Shown here piece after piece: positions 17,337-26,438 of a stretch of DNA of 64,000 nt. This stretch comes from Haloarcula pelagica (lineage in GTDB: Archaea > Halobacteriota > Halobacteria > Halobacteriales > Haloarculaceae), in contig NZ_CP126161.1 in assembly GCF_030127105.1 (NCBI RefSeq), positions 1,798,001 through 1,862,000 of the forward strand, in the 5' to 3' direction. Made by a program: the position numbers and the translations under genes. Numbering within the stretch: position 1 is the first letter of the stretch; the number at the start of each line of letters is the position of its first letter. Below the pieces are notes generated by a model. It was not told the origin of the DNA, made no database searches, and saw nothing but the letters and a program-made list of their open reading frames with translations.

Positions 17337-18365
17337 ATGATCTCCGAGGGCTGCGAGCAGTGTGCCAAAGGCGGCAAGATGGTGCTGTTCGTCTACGGCT
17401 ACTGTGACCAGCGGGACTGTTTCTACTGCCCGCTCGGGGAGAACCGCAAGAACGTCACGCAGATGTACGCCAACGAGCGGCCCGTCGAGTCCGACGCGGA
17501 CGTGATCGAGGAGGCAAAGCGCATGAGCGCGCTGGGGACCTCGATCACCGGCGGCGAGCCCCAGGAAGTGCTCGACCGGACCTGTCACTACCTCGAACTC
17601 CTCAAAGACGAGTTCGGCGAGGACCACCACACGCACCTCTACACCGGTATCCCCGGCGGCCGCGAGAACATGCGCCGGCTCAGCGAGGCCGGACTCGACG
17701 AGATTCGCTTCCACCCGCCGCTGGAGCAGTGGGGTGACCTCCACGGCACCGAGTGGGAGGAGATCCTCTACATCGCCCGCGAGGAGGGGCTGACACCGGC
17801 CTTCGAGATCCCCGGCATCCGCGCCGAGGAGGAGTTCCTGGAGTTCTTAGACGAGGGAGCCGCCGACTTCTGTAACATCAACGAGTTCGAGATGTCGGAC
17901 GGGAACTACCGCCGGATGCAGGAGGCGGGCTTCGAGCTGAAAGACGACCACATGAGCGCCGTCGAGGGGTCCCACGACATCCTCGAACGGATGGGCGACC
18001 ACGAGAAGGTCTACTTCTGTACGAGCGTGTTCAAAGACGCCGCGCAGCACCGCTCGCGGCTCAAACGCATGGCCCGGAACATCCGCCGGCCCTTCGACGA
18101 GGTGACCGACGACGGGACGCTGGTCTACGGGAAGGCCTGGGCCGGCGAACAGCGCTTCGTCGAGTTAGGCGTCCCCGAGGAGTTCTACACCGTCAAGTCG
18201 GACCACGTCGAACTCGCCTGGTGGCTCTTAGAGGAGATGGTCGAGGACGGCGACCTCGAAAAGGGCGAGATCGTCGAACAGTACCCGACCTACGACGCGA
18301 CGGTCGTCGAGCGGACGCCCGTTTCGGGCGGGACCGCGAGCGGACGGGCCGCCGCCGGGGACTAG
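17337..18365 (+). CDS. Radical SAM protein
   Basis: 342 residues. The Fe-S binding motif is GYCDQRDCFYCPLGENR near residue 20 (C-x4-C-x2-C), followed by TSITGGEPQEVLD, the GGE region that holds SAM, and EIRFHPP. The C-terminal half (EFEMSDGNYRRMQEAGFELK, VYFCTSVFKDA) is typical of an uncharacterised archaeal subgroup with no specific reaction known. Start uncertain: GTG at 17328 has a better-spaced GGAGG; I give the ATG where homology begins. Monocistronic. Confidence 0.85.
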   Translation: MISEGCEQCAKGGKMVLFVYGYCDQRDCFYCPLGENRKNVTQMYANERPVESDADVIEEAKRMSALGTSITGGEPQEVLDRTCHYLELLKDEFGEDHHTHLYTGIPGGRENMRRLSEAGLDEIRFHPPLEQWGDLHGTEWEEILYIAREEGLTPAFEIPGIRAEEEFLEFLDEGAADFCNINEFEMSDGNYRRMQEAGFELKDDHMSAVEGSHDILERMGDHEKVYFCTSVFKDAAQHRSRLKRMARNIRRPFDEVTDDGTLVYGKAWAGEQRFVELGVPEEFYTVKSDHVELAWWLLEEMVEDGDLEKGEIVEQYPTYDATVVERTPVSGGTASGRAAAGD

Positions 18366-18419
18366 ATTCCCGGCGCCAGCGCCGCTGGTTCGCGGAATCG
18401 AGCGATCGACGTGCCTGTA

Positions 18420-19379
18420 TCATCCAGTCGCCGAGCCCCACGCCGACAGCCAGCTGTCGAGTTGGCCGCTCATGTAGAGGATGACCAGTGCGGGCGGAAC
18501 GAGTCCGATCAGCGAGGCGACCGCGACCATGTTCGGATACCCCAGTTGCCACAGCGGGGTGACGAACTCCTGGAGGCGCGACTGGACGGTGTAGCCGATC
18601 CCCCGGGCTCCAGTGGTCATGAACGCCGTGAAGAAGTACTCCGTGTATGCCTCGATGAACACGAGCGTGGCGACGCTGACGATCCCGGGCCGGGCCAGCG
18701 GGAAGATGACCAGTCGGAGCGCCTGACCCCGGGTCGCGCCGGCGATCCGGGCCGCGTCTTCGAGGTCGTCGGGGACGCCGGCGAAGAAGACGGTGAGCAA
18801 GCCGATCGCCAGCGGGACGATGAGCGCACTCGACGGGAGGACGATCCCCGCCGGAGTGTTGAACAGTTCCGGTGGCGAGACGCCGGCGACGCTGACGTAT
18901 CCCCGGAACAGGCGGTACAGCGGGAGCGCGATCCCCTGGGGTGGGACGACGGCGACCAGAAGGACGGCGACGAGCAGCGGTCTCCGACCGGGAAACTCCA
19001 GTCGGCCGAACACGTAGCCGGCCGGCGTCGCGACCAGGAGGACGAACGCCGTCGTCAGCAGCGAGATAAAGAGGCTGTTGCCCAGCACGCTCACCCAGTT
19101 GGTCGTCCCGAACGCGAGCGCGACCCCCTCGGCGGAGACGGTCGTCGGGACGACCCCGACGTTCTGCCAGACCTGGGGGTGTGGGGTGACCGCGACGACG
19201 GCGGTCCAGTAGATCGGGAACAGGGCGACGACGAGGCTGACCGCGAGCGCCAGCCGGAAACAGAGCCGCTCGAAGCGCTCGCCGTGTGGCCCGGCCAGTC
19301 GAGCGAGGCGCTCGCCACGACGGCGGTCGGCGTCGCTCTCGTCGGTATCGCGGCGGGATCGTGACACGTCAGGACACAC
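18420..19379 (-). CDS. Orphan sugar ABC transporter permease, MalG-like
   Basis: 319 residues, six membrane helices. The EAA loop that docks the ATPase is clear (EDAARIAGATRGQALRLVIF, then PLARPGI). Other MalG-type marks are PIYWTAVVAVTPH and VPPQGIALPLYRLF. It has no adjacent binding protein, partner permease or ATPase. The N-terminal 30 residues are hydrophilic and Arg-rich, so the true start may be internal. It could work with the lone binding protein at 11120-12547 or with a system elsewhere. Confidence 0.85.
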   Translation of the reverse strand: MCPDVSRSRRDTDESDADRRRGERLARLAGPHGERFERLCFRLALAVSLVVALFPIYWTAVVAVTPHPQVWQNVGVVPTTVSAEGVALAFGTTNWVSVLGNSLFISLLTTAFVLLVATPAGYVFGRLEFPGRRPLLVAVLLVAVVPPQGIALPLYRLFRGYVSVAGVSPPELFNTPAGIVLPSSALIVPLAIGLLTVFFAGVPDDLEDAARIAGATRGQALRLVIFPLARPGIVSVATLVFIEAYTEYFFTAFMTTGARGIGYTVQSRLQEFVTPLWQLGYPNMVAVASLIGLVPPALVILYMSGQLDSWLSAWGSATG

Positions 19380-19484
19380 CTCGATGTCGGGTTGGTCCCG
19401 TTCGACCGTCCGTGAGAGGGGTCCCGTCTCCGGTGGTATCGATCACACTCGACACGCGGTCGCTCCGCGCCTAAACACCCCGAT

Positions 19485-19500
19485 AGCTGAAATATCAGCT
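19485..19500. repeat. Inverted repeat between zinc-ribbon and permease genes
   Basis: AGCTGA-AATA-TCAGCT, perfect six-base arms, lies just past the zinc-ribbon stop and 106 bp before the permease start, both on the minus strand. It is either an operator/promoter element of the permease or the end of the preceding transcript. Confidence 0.4.
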
Positions 19501-19511
19501 TGAGTGGCGAG

Positions 19512-19835
19512 TCAGCGGCCAGAGAGGTCGCTGAGGCAGTCCTGACAGTAGGTCACGTCGTCACGGTTGTGGGTGCCACAGCTGTCACAGGCGATCATCT
19601 CGTCGGGGACCGGGTCGGCTCGCGTCGCCGCCGCCCGCACCGCCGTCGCGTCGATGTTCCAGCCGCCGTGGTCGCTCTCCATCGACCTGGCGCGCTGCTG
19701 TGCGCGCTGGATCAGTTCGTCGTCACGCATCGCTTCCAGTCCCCGCCACAGTCCCAGGAAGAGGAGGGTCGGGGCGACGATGACGAACAGGCCGGCAGCG
19801 ACCCGGATCGCGAGCTCTACCTGTCCGATTGCCAT
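19512..19835 (-). CDS. Membrane-anchored zinc-ribbon protein
   Basis: 107 residues. One N-terminal membrane helix (about 7-30) is followed by a helical linker and a C-terminal zinc ribbon (CDSCGTHNRDDVTYCQDCL; two CxxC pairs, residues about 83-100). Such tethered ribbons are common in haloarchaea, with no assigned function. It follows the YccF gene on the same strand. Confidence 0.75.
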   Translation of the reverse strand: MAIGQVELAIRVAAGLFVIVAPTLLFLGLWRGLEAMRDDELIQRAQQRARSMESDHGGWNIDATAVRAAATRADPVPDEMIACDSCGTHNRDDVTYCQDCLSDLSGR

Positions 19836-19889
19836 AACCTGACATTGGGCTGGAACGGTGAGTATCCTTCGCTCACGCTAACAGTTGCG

Positions 19890-20261
19890 TCAGTAGTCGT
19901 ACAGCGAGACGACGAAGGGGAGTCTGGCGAGCATCCAGACGGCGACGGGGATGCCGACCACCGTCAGCGTCAGCGCGTACGCCGCGGCCGTCCAGAGACC
20001 GCTCGCCCACCAACCGATACAGAGGAACCACACGGCACGAACCGGCAGCGAATACGGCTCTCTCTGGCGCTCCTTCGGCGGCGGGGCCCGTCGCTTGAGC
20101 GACACCACTACCGGGACCCGGTTGATCAGGGCGATCCCCAGCGGGATGCCGACGATGGTGAGGTTCAACAGCCAGGCGGCGGTGAGCCAGAGCCCGGTGA
20201 GCCACCACCCCACGAACAGGAACCAGACGGCACGGACGAGCAGCGGCGGCTGATCGCGCAT
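19890..20261 (-). CDS. YccF domain-containing membrane protein
   Basis: 123 residues made of two similar halves, each with AVWFL..GWW..GLW followed by a hydrophobic stretch and TIVGIPLGIALINRVP or TVVGIPVAVWMLARLP. This duplicated YccF (DUF307) unit is an inner-membrane domain of unknown role. Starts at the ATG at 20261, divergent from the methyltransferase gene. Confidence 0.85.
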   Translation of the reverse strand: MRDQPPLLVRAVWFLFVGWWLTGLWLTAAWLLNLTIVGIPLGIALINRVPVVVSLKRRAPPPKERQREPYSLPVRAVWFLCIGWWASGLWTAAAYALTLTVVGIPVAVWMLARLPFVVSLYDY

Positions 20262-20399
20262 AGTCGATACTACCCCGGCAGCGGGGATAAGTGTCGTGTC
20301 GGTCCGTCGTGCTCTCGGTGTCGTCCGTGATTCGAGCCGGACTGTGTGGGTGTGTCACGGTCACCGAACGCTTTTTCCTCCCGTCGTCGACCGACGCGT

Positions 20400-21128
20400 A
20401 TGGACGACCTGCCCGAGTCGGACGCCTTCGGCGCGATGTGTCGGGACTACCACGAAGGCGGCGACGCCTTCGAGGTGATCGAACGCGACGACGGGTTCGT
20501 CGAGTGCCCGGCCGGCCCGGAGCTGTACTTCTCGACGCCCGACGAGTGGAGCGCCCTCGGCCACGCCGCCGTCGAGTGGGCCGAGGGTCACGTCCTCGAC
20601 GTGGGCTGTGGTCCCGGCCGGCACGCGCTGGCGCTCCAGGAGCGGGGTCACGACGTGACCGGGATCGATCTCTCGCCGGGCGCGATCGGTGTCGCGCGGG
20701 ATCGGGGCGTCGAGGACGTGCAACGCTATGACGTGGCCGACGCCGCCGACTTAGACGGGCTCTTCGACTCGGCCGTGCTGTTGGGCAACAACTTCGGCCT
20801 CGTCGGGAGTGCCGAGCGGGCACCCGAGGTTCTGGGTTCGCTCGCCGAAGCGACGACCGACGCCGCGACACTGATCGCGTCGAGTCTGGACCCGCTCGAC
20901 ACCGACGACCCTGCACACCTGAACTACCACGAGCGCAACCGTGACCGCGACCGGCTGCCGGGCAGAATCCGCATCCGAACCCGGTACCGCCAGTACATTG
21001 GCGAGTGGCACGACTACCTCCACGCCGCGCCCGAGACGATGCGGGACCTCGTCGAGGAGACCCGCTGGACGGTCGACGCCGTCGAACGTGAGGGGCCGCG
21101 CTACGTCGCGAAACTGCACAAGGCGTGA
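20400..21128 (+). CDS. Class I SAM-dependent methyltransferase
   Basis: 242 residues. SAM-binding motif I is VLDVGCGPGRHALAL (near residue 63), followed by the acidic loop GIDLSPGAIGVARD and motif DVQRYDVADAADLD. The C-terminal half resembles small-molecule rather than RNA methyltransferases. Leaderless-looking: TTTTTCC precedes the ATG by about 27 bases. Substrate unknown. Confidence 0.85.
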   Translation: MDDLPESDAFGAMCRDYHEGGDAFEVIERDDGFVECPAGPELYFSTPDEWSALGHAAVEWAEGHVLDVGCGPGRHALALQERGHDVTGIDLSPGAIGVARDRGVEDVQRYDVADAADLDGLFDSAVLLGNNFGLVGSAERAPEVLGSLAEATTDAATLIASSLDPLDTDDPAHLNYHERNRDRDRLPGRIRIRTRYRQYIGEWHDYLHAAPETMRDLVEETRWTVDAVEREGPRYVAKLHKA

Positions 21129-21170
21129 CGGGGACCGCCCACCGAAGCAGGTGGTCTCGGCGTGGACTCG

Positions 21171-22508
21171 TCAGCGTTCGTTCAGTGCGGCGATAAGGCG
21201 CATGAGGGTAAGTCCCGTCTCCTCGCCCATCCGGTAGCGTTCGAGCGCCCGGTACACCTCGCCGATCTGGATACCCGCTCGACCGTTCGTGTCGTACCGC
21301 TCGACCACGTCCCGCTCTGGCGGTGTGGGTTCGGGGGTCGGCGTTACCGTGGGTGTTGGCGTCGGAGTTGGTGTCGCTGTCGGCGTGGGCGTCGGCGTCG
21401 CTGTCGGCGTTGCCGTTGGCGTGGGTGTTGCCGTCGGCGTCGGTGTTGGCGTCGGCGTCGGTGTTGGCGTCGGTGTTACCGTCGGCGTTGCGGTTGGCGT
21501 GGGCGTCGGAGTTGGTGTCGCTGTCGGCGTGGGCGTCGGAGTTGCCGTCGGCGTCGGTGTTGGCGTGGGCGTCGGAGTTGCCGTCGGCGTCGCTGTCGGC
21601 GTTGCCGTTGGCGTGGGTGTTGCCGTCGGCGTCGGTGTTGGCGTCGGCGTCGGAGTTGCCGTCGGCGTCGCTGTCGGCGTGGGCGTCGGCGTTGCCGTTG
21701 GCGTGGGCGTCGGCGTTGCCGTCGGTGTCGTCACCGTAACCAATCCAGAGTCTTCCACGGCCGACCCGTTCTCTGTGTACGGTGCATCGACCGACGACCC
21801 GAACTGGAACTCGTAGCGCCGGTCGGCGTCGGTATCCTGATGTGGCATCGCCACCAGCGTGGCGTCTTCGGTCAGTGATGGGGCCAGTTGTATCCGGATG
21901 TCGGTCGCCGATCCGGCCTCGATGTACGAACTGTTGCCGACGACGTTTCCGCTGGCGTTGTCGAGATGGATTGCGACGAACCCGCCGTCAGACATCGTGA
22001 CCGATGCGACGGTGACAGTGTCGCCGACCGAGTCCTGATCGTTGAACGTCACGCTCGCGGTCGGCGCCCTGCCGATCCGACCGTCCACTGTTTCCTCCAG
22101 CAGCGAGGTTCCGTCACTCCGCTTGACATCGACGGTGAAGTTCGCCCCCTGCGCGTTGCTGCTGAAGTCTGCGGTTACCGACCACGTGCCGTCCGACTGG
22201 ACGGTCGTCGACAGCGGCTTCACGAACGGCGCACCGCTGTCGGTCCCGGTCACTCGTACGTCGAGCGCCGTTCCCGGAGCGACTGTCGCCGTTCCCGTGA
22301 GTTCCTGTCCGGCCGCTTTCTGGACCGTTACCTCGTCGATCGCTCCGTCGTTATCGATGTCCGCGTTCGTCGAAACCGTCGCCGACGGCGTCTCGGAGAG
22401 CGCGGCCGAGGCCGATACTGTCGCGAACATCCCCCAGGCACTGACGACGAGCACGCAGACACCGATCGCTGCTGCCAACCCCTGACGGTAGTTCCCCCTC
22501 CCGACCAT
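21171..22508 (-). CDS. Surface protein with Thr-Pro stalk and dockerin-like end
   Basis: 445 residues. An N-terminal signal helix (residues about 10-35) leads to a secreted BGTF-like region and a DUF7282-like domain (about 158-255; [20 protein letters not shown]). A stalk of about 135 residues made of TPTPTA units follows, probably O-glycosylated. The end ([20 protein letters not shown]) resembles a dockerin EF-hand loop with Arg at the fifth ligand position, so Ca binding may be weak. Likely exported and cell-surface; partner unknown. Confidence 0.8.
   Translation of the reverse strand: MVGRGNYRQGLAAAIGVCVLVVSAWGMFATVSASAALSETPSATVSTNADIDNDGAIDEVTVQKAAGQELTGTATVAPGTALDVRVTGTDSGAPFVKPLSTTVQSDGTWSVTADFSSNAQGANFTVDVKRSDGTSLLEETVDGRIGRAPTASVTFNDQDSVGDTVTVASVTMSDGGFVAIHLDNASGNVVGNSSYIEAGSATDIRIQLAPSLTEDATLVAMPHQDTDADRRYEFQFGSSVDAPYTENGSAVEDSGLVTVTTPTATPTPTPTATPTPTPTATPTATPTPTPTPTPTATPTPTATPTATPTATPTPTPTPTPTATPTPTPTATPTPTPTPTATPTVTPTPTPTPTPTPTPTATPTPTATPTATPTPTPTATPTPTPTPTVTPTPEPTPPERDVVERYDTNGRAGIQIGEVYRALERYRMGEETGLTLMRLIAALNER
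21336..21741 (-). repeat. Short tandem repeat coding the Thr-Pro stalk
   Basis: About 400 bp of six-base units (ACNCCN on the coding strand) encode alternating TPTP/TPTA. Longer blocks reappear nearly unchanged, a sign of slippage or unequal crossing over. Length is likely to vary between strains. Confidence 0.88.
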
Positions 22509-22644
22509 GGTTCGATCGTCTGTTCGGCCGAACCTGTTAAATAACTGTAGCCTGCTCGCGAGGGGCAGGCAGTTCTCCGCCGCGAATCACACCGCTCGAA
22601 TCCGTCTTTGCGGTCGCCGTTCCGAACCGAAGTCCTCGGTTCCC

Positions 22645-23733
22645 TCAGACCTCGCCATCCTCGAAGACGAACGTCCCGTCCCGCTGGACGACTTCTCCGT
22701 CGACCTCGATGTACGAGTCCTCGCTCATGTCGACGATCATGTCGACGTGGACCGCCGACTCGTTCTGTTCGTTGTCCTCGCCGACGTTTGCCTCGTAGGC
22801 GCGGCCGACGGCCATGTGGACGGTGTCGCCCATCTTCTCGTCGAACAGCATGTTGTAGGTGAACCGGTCGATGTCGCGGTTCATGCCGATCCCGAGTTCC
22901 CCGAGGTAGCGAGCGCCCTCGTCGGTGTCGAGGACTTCGGTCAGCAGGGCCTCGTTCTTCTCGGCGCTGTGGGAGACGACCTCGCCGTCCTCGAAGCGGA
23001 GGTAGACGCCGGTGATCTCCCGGCCCTGGTGGTAGAGGGGTTTGTCGAACAGCACCTCGCCCTCGACGCTCTCGCGGACGGGGGCGGTGAAGACCTCGCC
23101 GCCAGGCAGGTTCTTCTCGCCGTAGTCGTTGAGCGTCTCGTTGCCCGCGATCGACATCCGTACGTCGGTGGTGTCCCCGGAGACGATCCGGACCTCCTCG
23201 GCGGGGTCGAGGATGTCGACCATCTGGGACTGGTGCTCGCGGACCGCGTCCCAGTCTTTCAGGACGGCGTCCCAGACGAAGTTCTCGTACCCTTCGGTGG
23301 ACATCTGGGCGAGCTGGGCGTTGGCCGCGGCGGGGAACTGCGTGAGACACCAGGTCTTCGAGAGGCGTTCGTTCAACAGCGGTTGCTGGGCCTGTTGGTA
23401 CGCGCTCGTGACTTCGGGGTCGACATCGCTGGTCTCGGTGACGTTGGCGCTGCCCCGAATCGCGATGTAGGCGTCCATCTCCTCGTAGAGGGCCTGGACG
23501 TGGCTCGGCGTCTCGAACTCCTCGCGGTTCCGGAGATACGCCCGGCGGAACCGCTCGCCGAGTCGTTCCTGGACGACCAGCGGGTTCGCTCCGCGGTCGG
23601 CGGCGGCCTCGTGGAGAGCGACGACGAGATCATCCGAGACGGGGTGGGCGTCGATGACGATGTCGTCACCGGCGCTCAGGTCGATGGAGTGGTCGACGAT
23701 AACGTCTGCATGTTCGCGGATACGCGGGTCCAT
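22645..23733 (-). CDS. Aminopeptidase, M29 family
   Basis: 362-residue metallopeptidase of the thermophilic aminopeptidase (AmpS/PepS, M29) family, which trims N-terminal residues from peptides in the cytoplasm using two metal ions. Visible marks are VDHSIDLSAGDDIVIDAHPV at the N-terminus, NLPGGEVFTAPVRESVEGEV with a metal-binding Glu, LGELGIGMN (Glu) and an HMA..AY region near the end (VHMAVGRAYE). The ATG at 23733 matches the family start. It may share a promoter region with the small gene upstream. Confidence 0.9.
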   Translation of the reverse strand: MDPRIREHADVIVDHSIDLSAGDDIVIDAHPVSDDLVVALHEAAADRGANPLVVQERLGERFRRAYLRNREEFETPSHVQALYEEMDAYIAIRGSANVTETSDVDPEVTSAYQQAQQPLLNERLSKTWCLTQFPAAANAQLAQMSTEGYENFVWDAVLKDWDAVREHQSQMVDILDPAEEVRIVSGDTTDVRMSIAGNETLNDYGEKNLPGGEVFTAPVRESVEGEVLFDKPLYHQGREITGVYLRFEDGEVVSHSAEKNEALLTEVLDTDEGARYLGELGIGMNRDIDRFTYNMLFDEKMGDTVHMAVGRAYEANVGEDNEQNESAVHVDMIVDMSEDSYIEVDGEVVQRDGTFVFEDGEV

Positions 23734-23775
23734 ACCGCTACTGTTAGCGACGGCCACAAACCGTTTTCGCCCCCG

Positions 23776-23901
23776 CTACTTCTTTTTGCTCTGCTGGAAC
23801 CCCTCTTTGAAGCCGAGAAAGGTCCGCCGAAGCATGAGGTACATGAAGAAGAAAAAGAGGAGCACGGCAGCCAGGAGTCCCAGCGTGATGACATCGACCA
23901 T
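23776..23901 (-). CDS. Small single-helix membrane protein
   Basis: 41 residues: MVDVITLGLLAAVLLFFFFM begins one membrane helix, followed by a basic cytoplasmic tail ending QQSKKK. Similar very small proteins next to this aminopeptidase occur in other haloarchaea as I recall (DUF7859-like). Same strand as the aminopeptidase, 42 bp upstream. Confidence 0.65.
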   Translation of the reverse strand: MVDVITLGLLAAVLLFFFFMYLMLRRTFLGFKEGFQQSKKK

Positions 23902-24061
23902 ACCGGCAGTTGTCAGCGGGACTTCAAAGAGGTTTCGCCACCGGGCGACAGACGGGCCGAGGCGGTCGATTTCCGAGAGTGAAATAGGTGTTTGAGCGAT
24001 ATGTGCAACGGCTGTCGAACCTTGGCAAAGACTCATAACCCGATAGAACATACGTAATTTC

Positions 24062-24748
24062 ATGTCGCTGCTGCCCTCTCGGGACCCGGCAACCCCCGAC
24101 GCCGAGCCCCGAGTCATCGGCGTGGACAGCGAGGACGCGGACGACGTGTTGTCCGCACTCTCGGCGGAGACCGCCCGAAACTTGCTCGCAGAACTCAACC
24201 GTGAGCCGGCGCCACCGGGCGAACTCGCGGACCGTGTCGACACGTCCCTCCAGAACGCACAGTACCATCTGGACAAACTGGAGAACGCCGGAGCCGTCGA
24301 GGTCGTCGACACCGCCTACTCCCAGAAGGGCCGCGAGATGGACGTGTTCGCGCCCGCGAACCAGCCGCTGGTCATCTGTGCCGGCGACGAACAGGAGACC
24401 TCGGGGCTGCGGGCAGCGCTGTCGAACCTGTTGGGGGGACTCGCCGTCGTCGCGCTCGCGAGCGTCTTCGTCCAGGAGGTGTTCGGTGGCGGGCTCTCGG
24501 CGCTGTTCGGGCCGACCGTCCGCAGCGGGAGCGCGGACACGACCGATCCACAGCCGAGCCTCTACGCCGAGAACGGGACGATCGCCGACGGTGGGTTCAC
24601 CGACACGGCGGTCGGCGCGATCGACGGGGCGACACAGGGCGGGGCCGACGCGGCAGCCGCGGTCGCACCGGGGATCGCCTTCTTCGCCGGTGGCGCGGTC
24701 GTTCTCGCGGCGATGACGGTTCTGTGGTACGCCCAGCGTCGTGTGTAA
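24062..24748 (+). CDS. ArsR-like HTH regulator with membrane anchor
   Basis: 228 residues. A winged-helix domain (about 25-95; SALSAETARNLLAELNREPA, PGELADRVDTSLQNAQYHLD) is followed by two membrane helices (about 122-145 and 202-225) around an extracellular segment. It could pass an external or membrane signal to promoters, a layout seen in haloarchaeal membrane-tethered ArsR proteins. The ATG follows a TATA-like CATAA by about 27 bases. Targets unknown. Confidence 0.8.
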   Translation: MSLLPSRDPATPDAEPRVIGVDSEDADDVLSALSAETARNLLAELNREPAPPGELADRVDTSLQNAQYHLDKLENAGAVEVVDTAYSQKGREMDVFAPANQPLVICAGDEQETSGLRAALSNLLGGLAVVALASVFVQEVFGGGLSALFGPTVRSGSADTTDPQPSLYAENGTIADGGFTDTAVGAIDGATQGGADAAAAVAPGIAFFAGGAVVLAAMTVLWYAQRRV

Positions 24749-24871
24749 AACGGTCGTTTGACTCTCCAGTAGCTCCTTTAGTTTGGGTGGTATACACTCA
24801 CGTGCGCCGACCCGTGGGATCCAGTCTGACACTCCACCACTGGCATTCCACCGGCACTACTCCGTGTGTCG

Positions 24872-25381
24872 TCACTGCTCCCACTGGACCGATTCGAGCG
24901 TGGTCCCGTCGGGCGAGCGCAGGCGGGCTTGGACGCGCTCGGCAGTCGCGTCGAGTTCGGCGTGGGCTGCCCGGTACCGCCGCGGGTCGGCGTAACTTCC
25001 AGGATTGACGAGCAAGTGTTCGTCACGTGCCTGCAACTCCGGCCGATGTGAGTGGCCGACGACCACCACGTCGGCTCCCTCCTGGCGCGCGAGCATCGTC
25101 AGCGCCGTCTCCGTGTGTTCGTGGCCGTGGACGACCAGCACCCGCAGTCCCCGCCAGTCACAGGTGGCGACCGACGGGAGGCGCTCTCTGATCGCCGGTC
25201 CGTCGTTGTTCCCGACGACCGCCGTGAGCGACGGCGCCACCCCCTCGACGGCGTCGAGGACCCGTTCTGTGGTGAAATCGCCCGCGTGGACGACGTGATC
25301 GGCCGTCCGGACGGCGTCGAGCGTCGCGCCCGTCAACCGGTGGTCGTCGGTCCCGTGCGTGTCGGAGATGACCGTGAGCAT
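24872..25381 (-). CDS. Metallophosphoesterase, YfcE/MJ0936 type
   Basis: 169-residue calcineurin-like phosphodiesterase. All motifs are present: ISDTHG (residues 5-10), VVHAGDF, VVGNNDGP, VVHGHEH and VVGHSHRPE, which bind two metals. Family members hydrolyse model phosphodiesters and cyclic nucleotides; natural substrate unknown. The ATG at 25381 gives the short standard N-terminus MLTVISDTHG. Divergent from the CDF transporter. Confidence 0.88.
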   Translation of the reverse strand: MLTVISDTHGTDDHRLTGATLDAVRTADHVVHAGDFTTERVLDAVEGVAPSLTAVVGNNDGPAIRERLPSVATCDWRGLRVLVVHGHEHTETALTMLARQEGADVVVVGHSHRPELQARDEHLLVNPGSYADPRRYRAAHAELDATAERVQARLRSPDGTTLESVQWEQ

Positions 25382-25448
25382 ACCGAACAGAGGGGCGCCG
25401 GGTATAAATCCCGAACCACTTTGCGTGCGGGTCGTGAGAGGACACCCA

Positions 25449-26438
25449 ATGGCCGGAAGCAGATCAGTCGTCCTCGCCGCCCTCGTCGCCAACGGTGCCA
25501 TCGCGATCCTGAAGTTCTTCGGGTTCCTCCTGACCGGAAGCGCCGCGATGCTGTCGGAAACGTACCACAGCATCTCCGACACCGGGAACCAGGTGTTCTT
25601 GCTCATCGGGATCCGCTACAGCGGCCGCGAACGCGACCGCAGACATCCCTTTGGCTACGGCAAGGCACAGTTCTTCTACAGCTTCCTCGTCTCGGTGTTT
25701 CTCTTTGGCATCGCGGGCTGGGAGAGCCTGAAACACGGCTACGGCGAACTCACGTCCGGCGGCCACGGCTCGGAGGGGGCACAGGCCGGGATCGACTTCC
25801 TGTTCATCCAGTACACGCCGCCGGCGTGGCTCGACCCGCTGTGGGTCAACTACACCGTCCTGCTCGGCGCCTTCGCCTTCGAGACGTGGGCGCTGTGGAA
25901 GGCCCGCGCGGAGATGCAACGCCAGATCGACGCCAACGACTGGAGCGGCTACAGGGAGGCGTTCCGCAAGACCAGCGACGTGACGACGCTGACCGCACTG
26001 ACCGAGGACGCTATCGCACTCGCCGGAATCGTCATCGCGCTCGTCGGGCTCTTTCTCACCCAGCAGACGGGCAACGAAGTCTTCGATCAGCTCTCGGCGG
26101 TGTTGATCGGGCTCATGCTGATGGGCTTTGCCCTGGCGCTGGCGTGGGAGAACAAACGGCTCCTGCTGGGCGAGAGCCTCCCGAAAGACGAGGAGCGGAA
26201 ACTGGAGACGGTCATCCGGGACAACGACAGCGTCACCGATATCGTCGACTTCCGGACGGTCTACTTCGGTCCGGGACGGCTGCTGGTGTCGGCGGACATC
26301 GCGTTCGCGTCCGACCTGGATACCCAAGGGGTCGACCGGGCGATCAGCGACATCGAGCGGGCGCTGGAAGACGCAAACGAGAGCGTCCGGAAGGTGTACA
26401 TCGAACCCGAGACGAGCGGGACCGGTCAGCCGGCGTAG
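25449..26438 (+). CDS. Cation diffusion facilitator (CDF) transporter
   Basis: 329 residues, metal/proton antiporter of the inner membrane. Helix 2 carries TYHSISDTGNQ (HxxxD metal ligands) and the loop HPFGYGKAQFFYS follows. A membrane region to about residue 230 and a cytoplasmic C-terminal domain (TDIVDFRTVYFGPGRLLV) complete the fold. HxxxD fits Zn, Co or Fe export; the metal is not settled. Its 3' end overlaps the converging lipoprotein gene by 13 bases. Confidence 0.9.
   Translation: MAGSRSVVLAALVANGAIAILKFFGFLLTGSAAMLSETYHSISDTGNQVFLLIGIRYSGRERDRRHPFGYGKAQFFYSFLVSVFLFGIAGWESLKHGYGELTSGGHGSEGAQAGIDFLFIQYTPPAWLDPLWVNYTVLLGAFAFETWALWKARAEMQRQIDANDWSGYREAFRKTSDVTTLTALTEDAIALAGIVIALVGLFLTQQTGNEVFDQLSAVLIGLMLMGFALALAWENKRLLLGESLPKDEERKLETVIRDNDSVTDIVDFRTVYFGPGRLLVSADIAFASDLDTQGVDRAISDIERALEDANESVRKVYIEPETSGTGQPA

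Noticed and set aside
21336..21741. CRISPR-like array
   Set aside because: The repeats are six-base units without unique spacers and encode a Thr-Pro stalk in frame.
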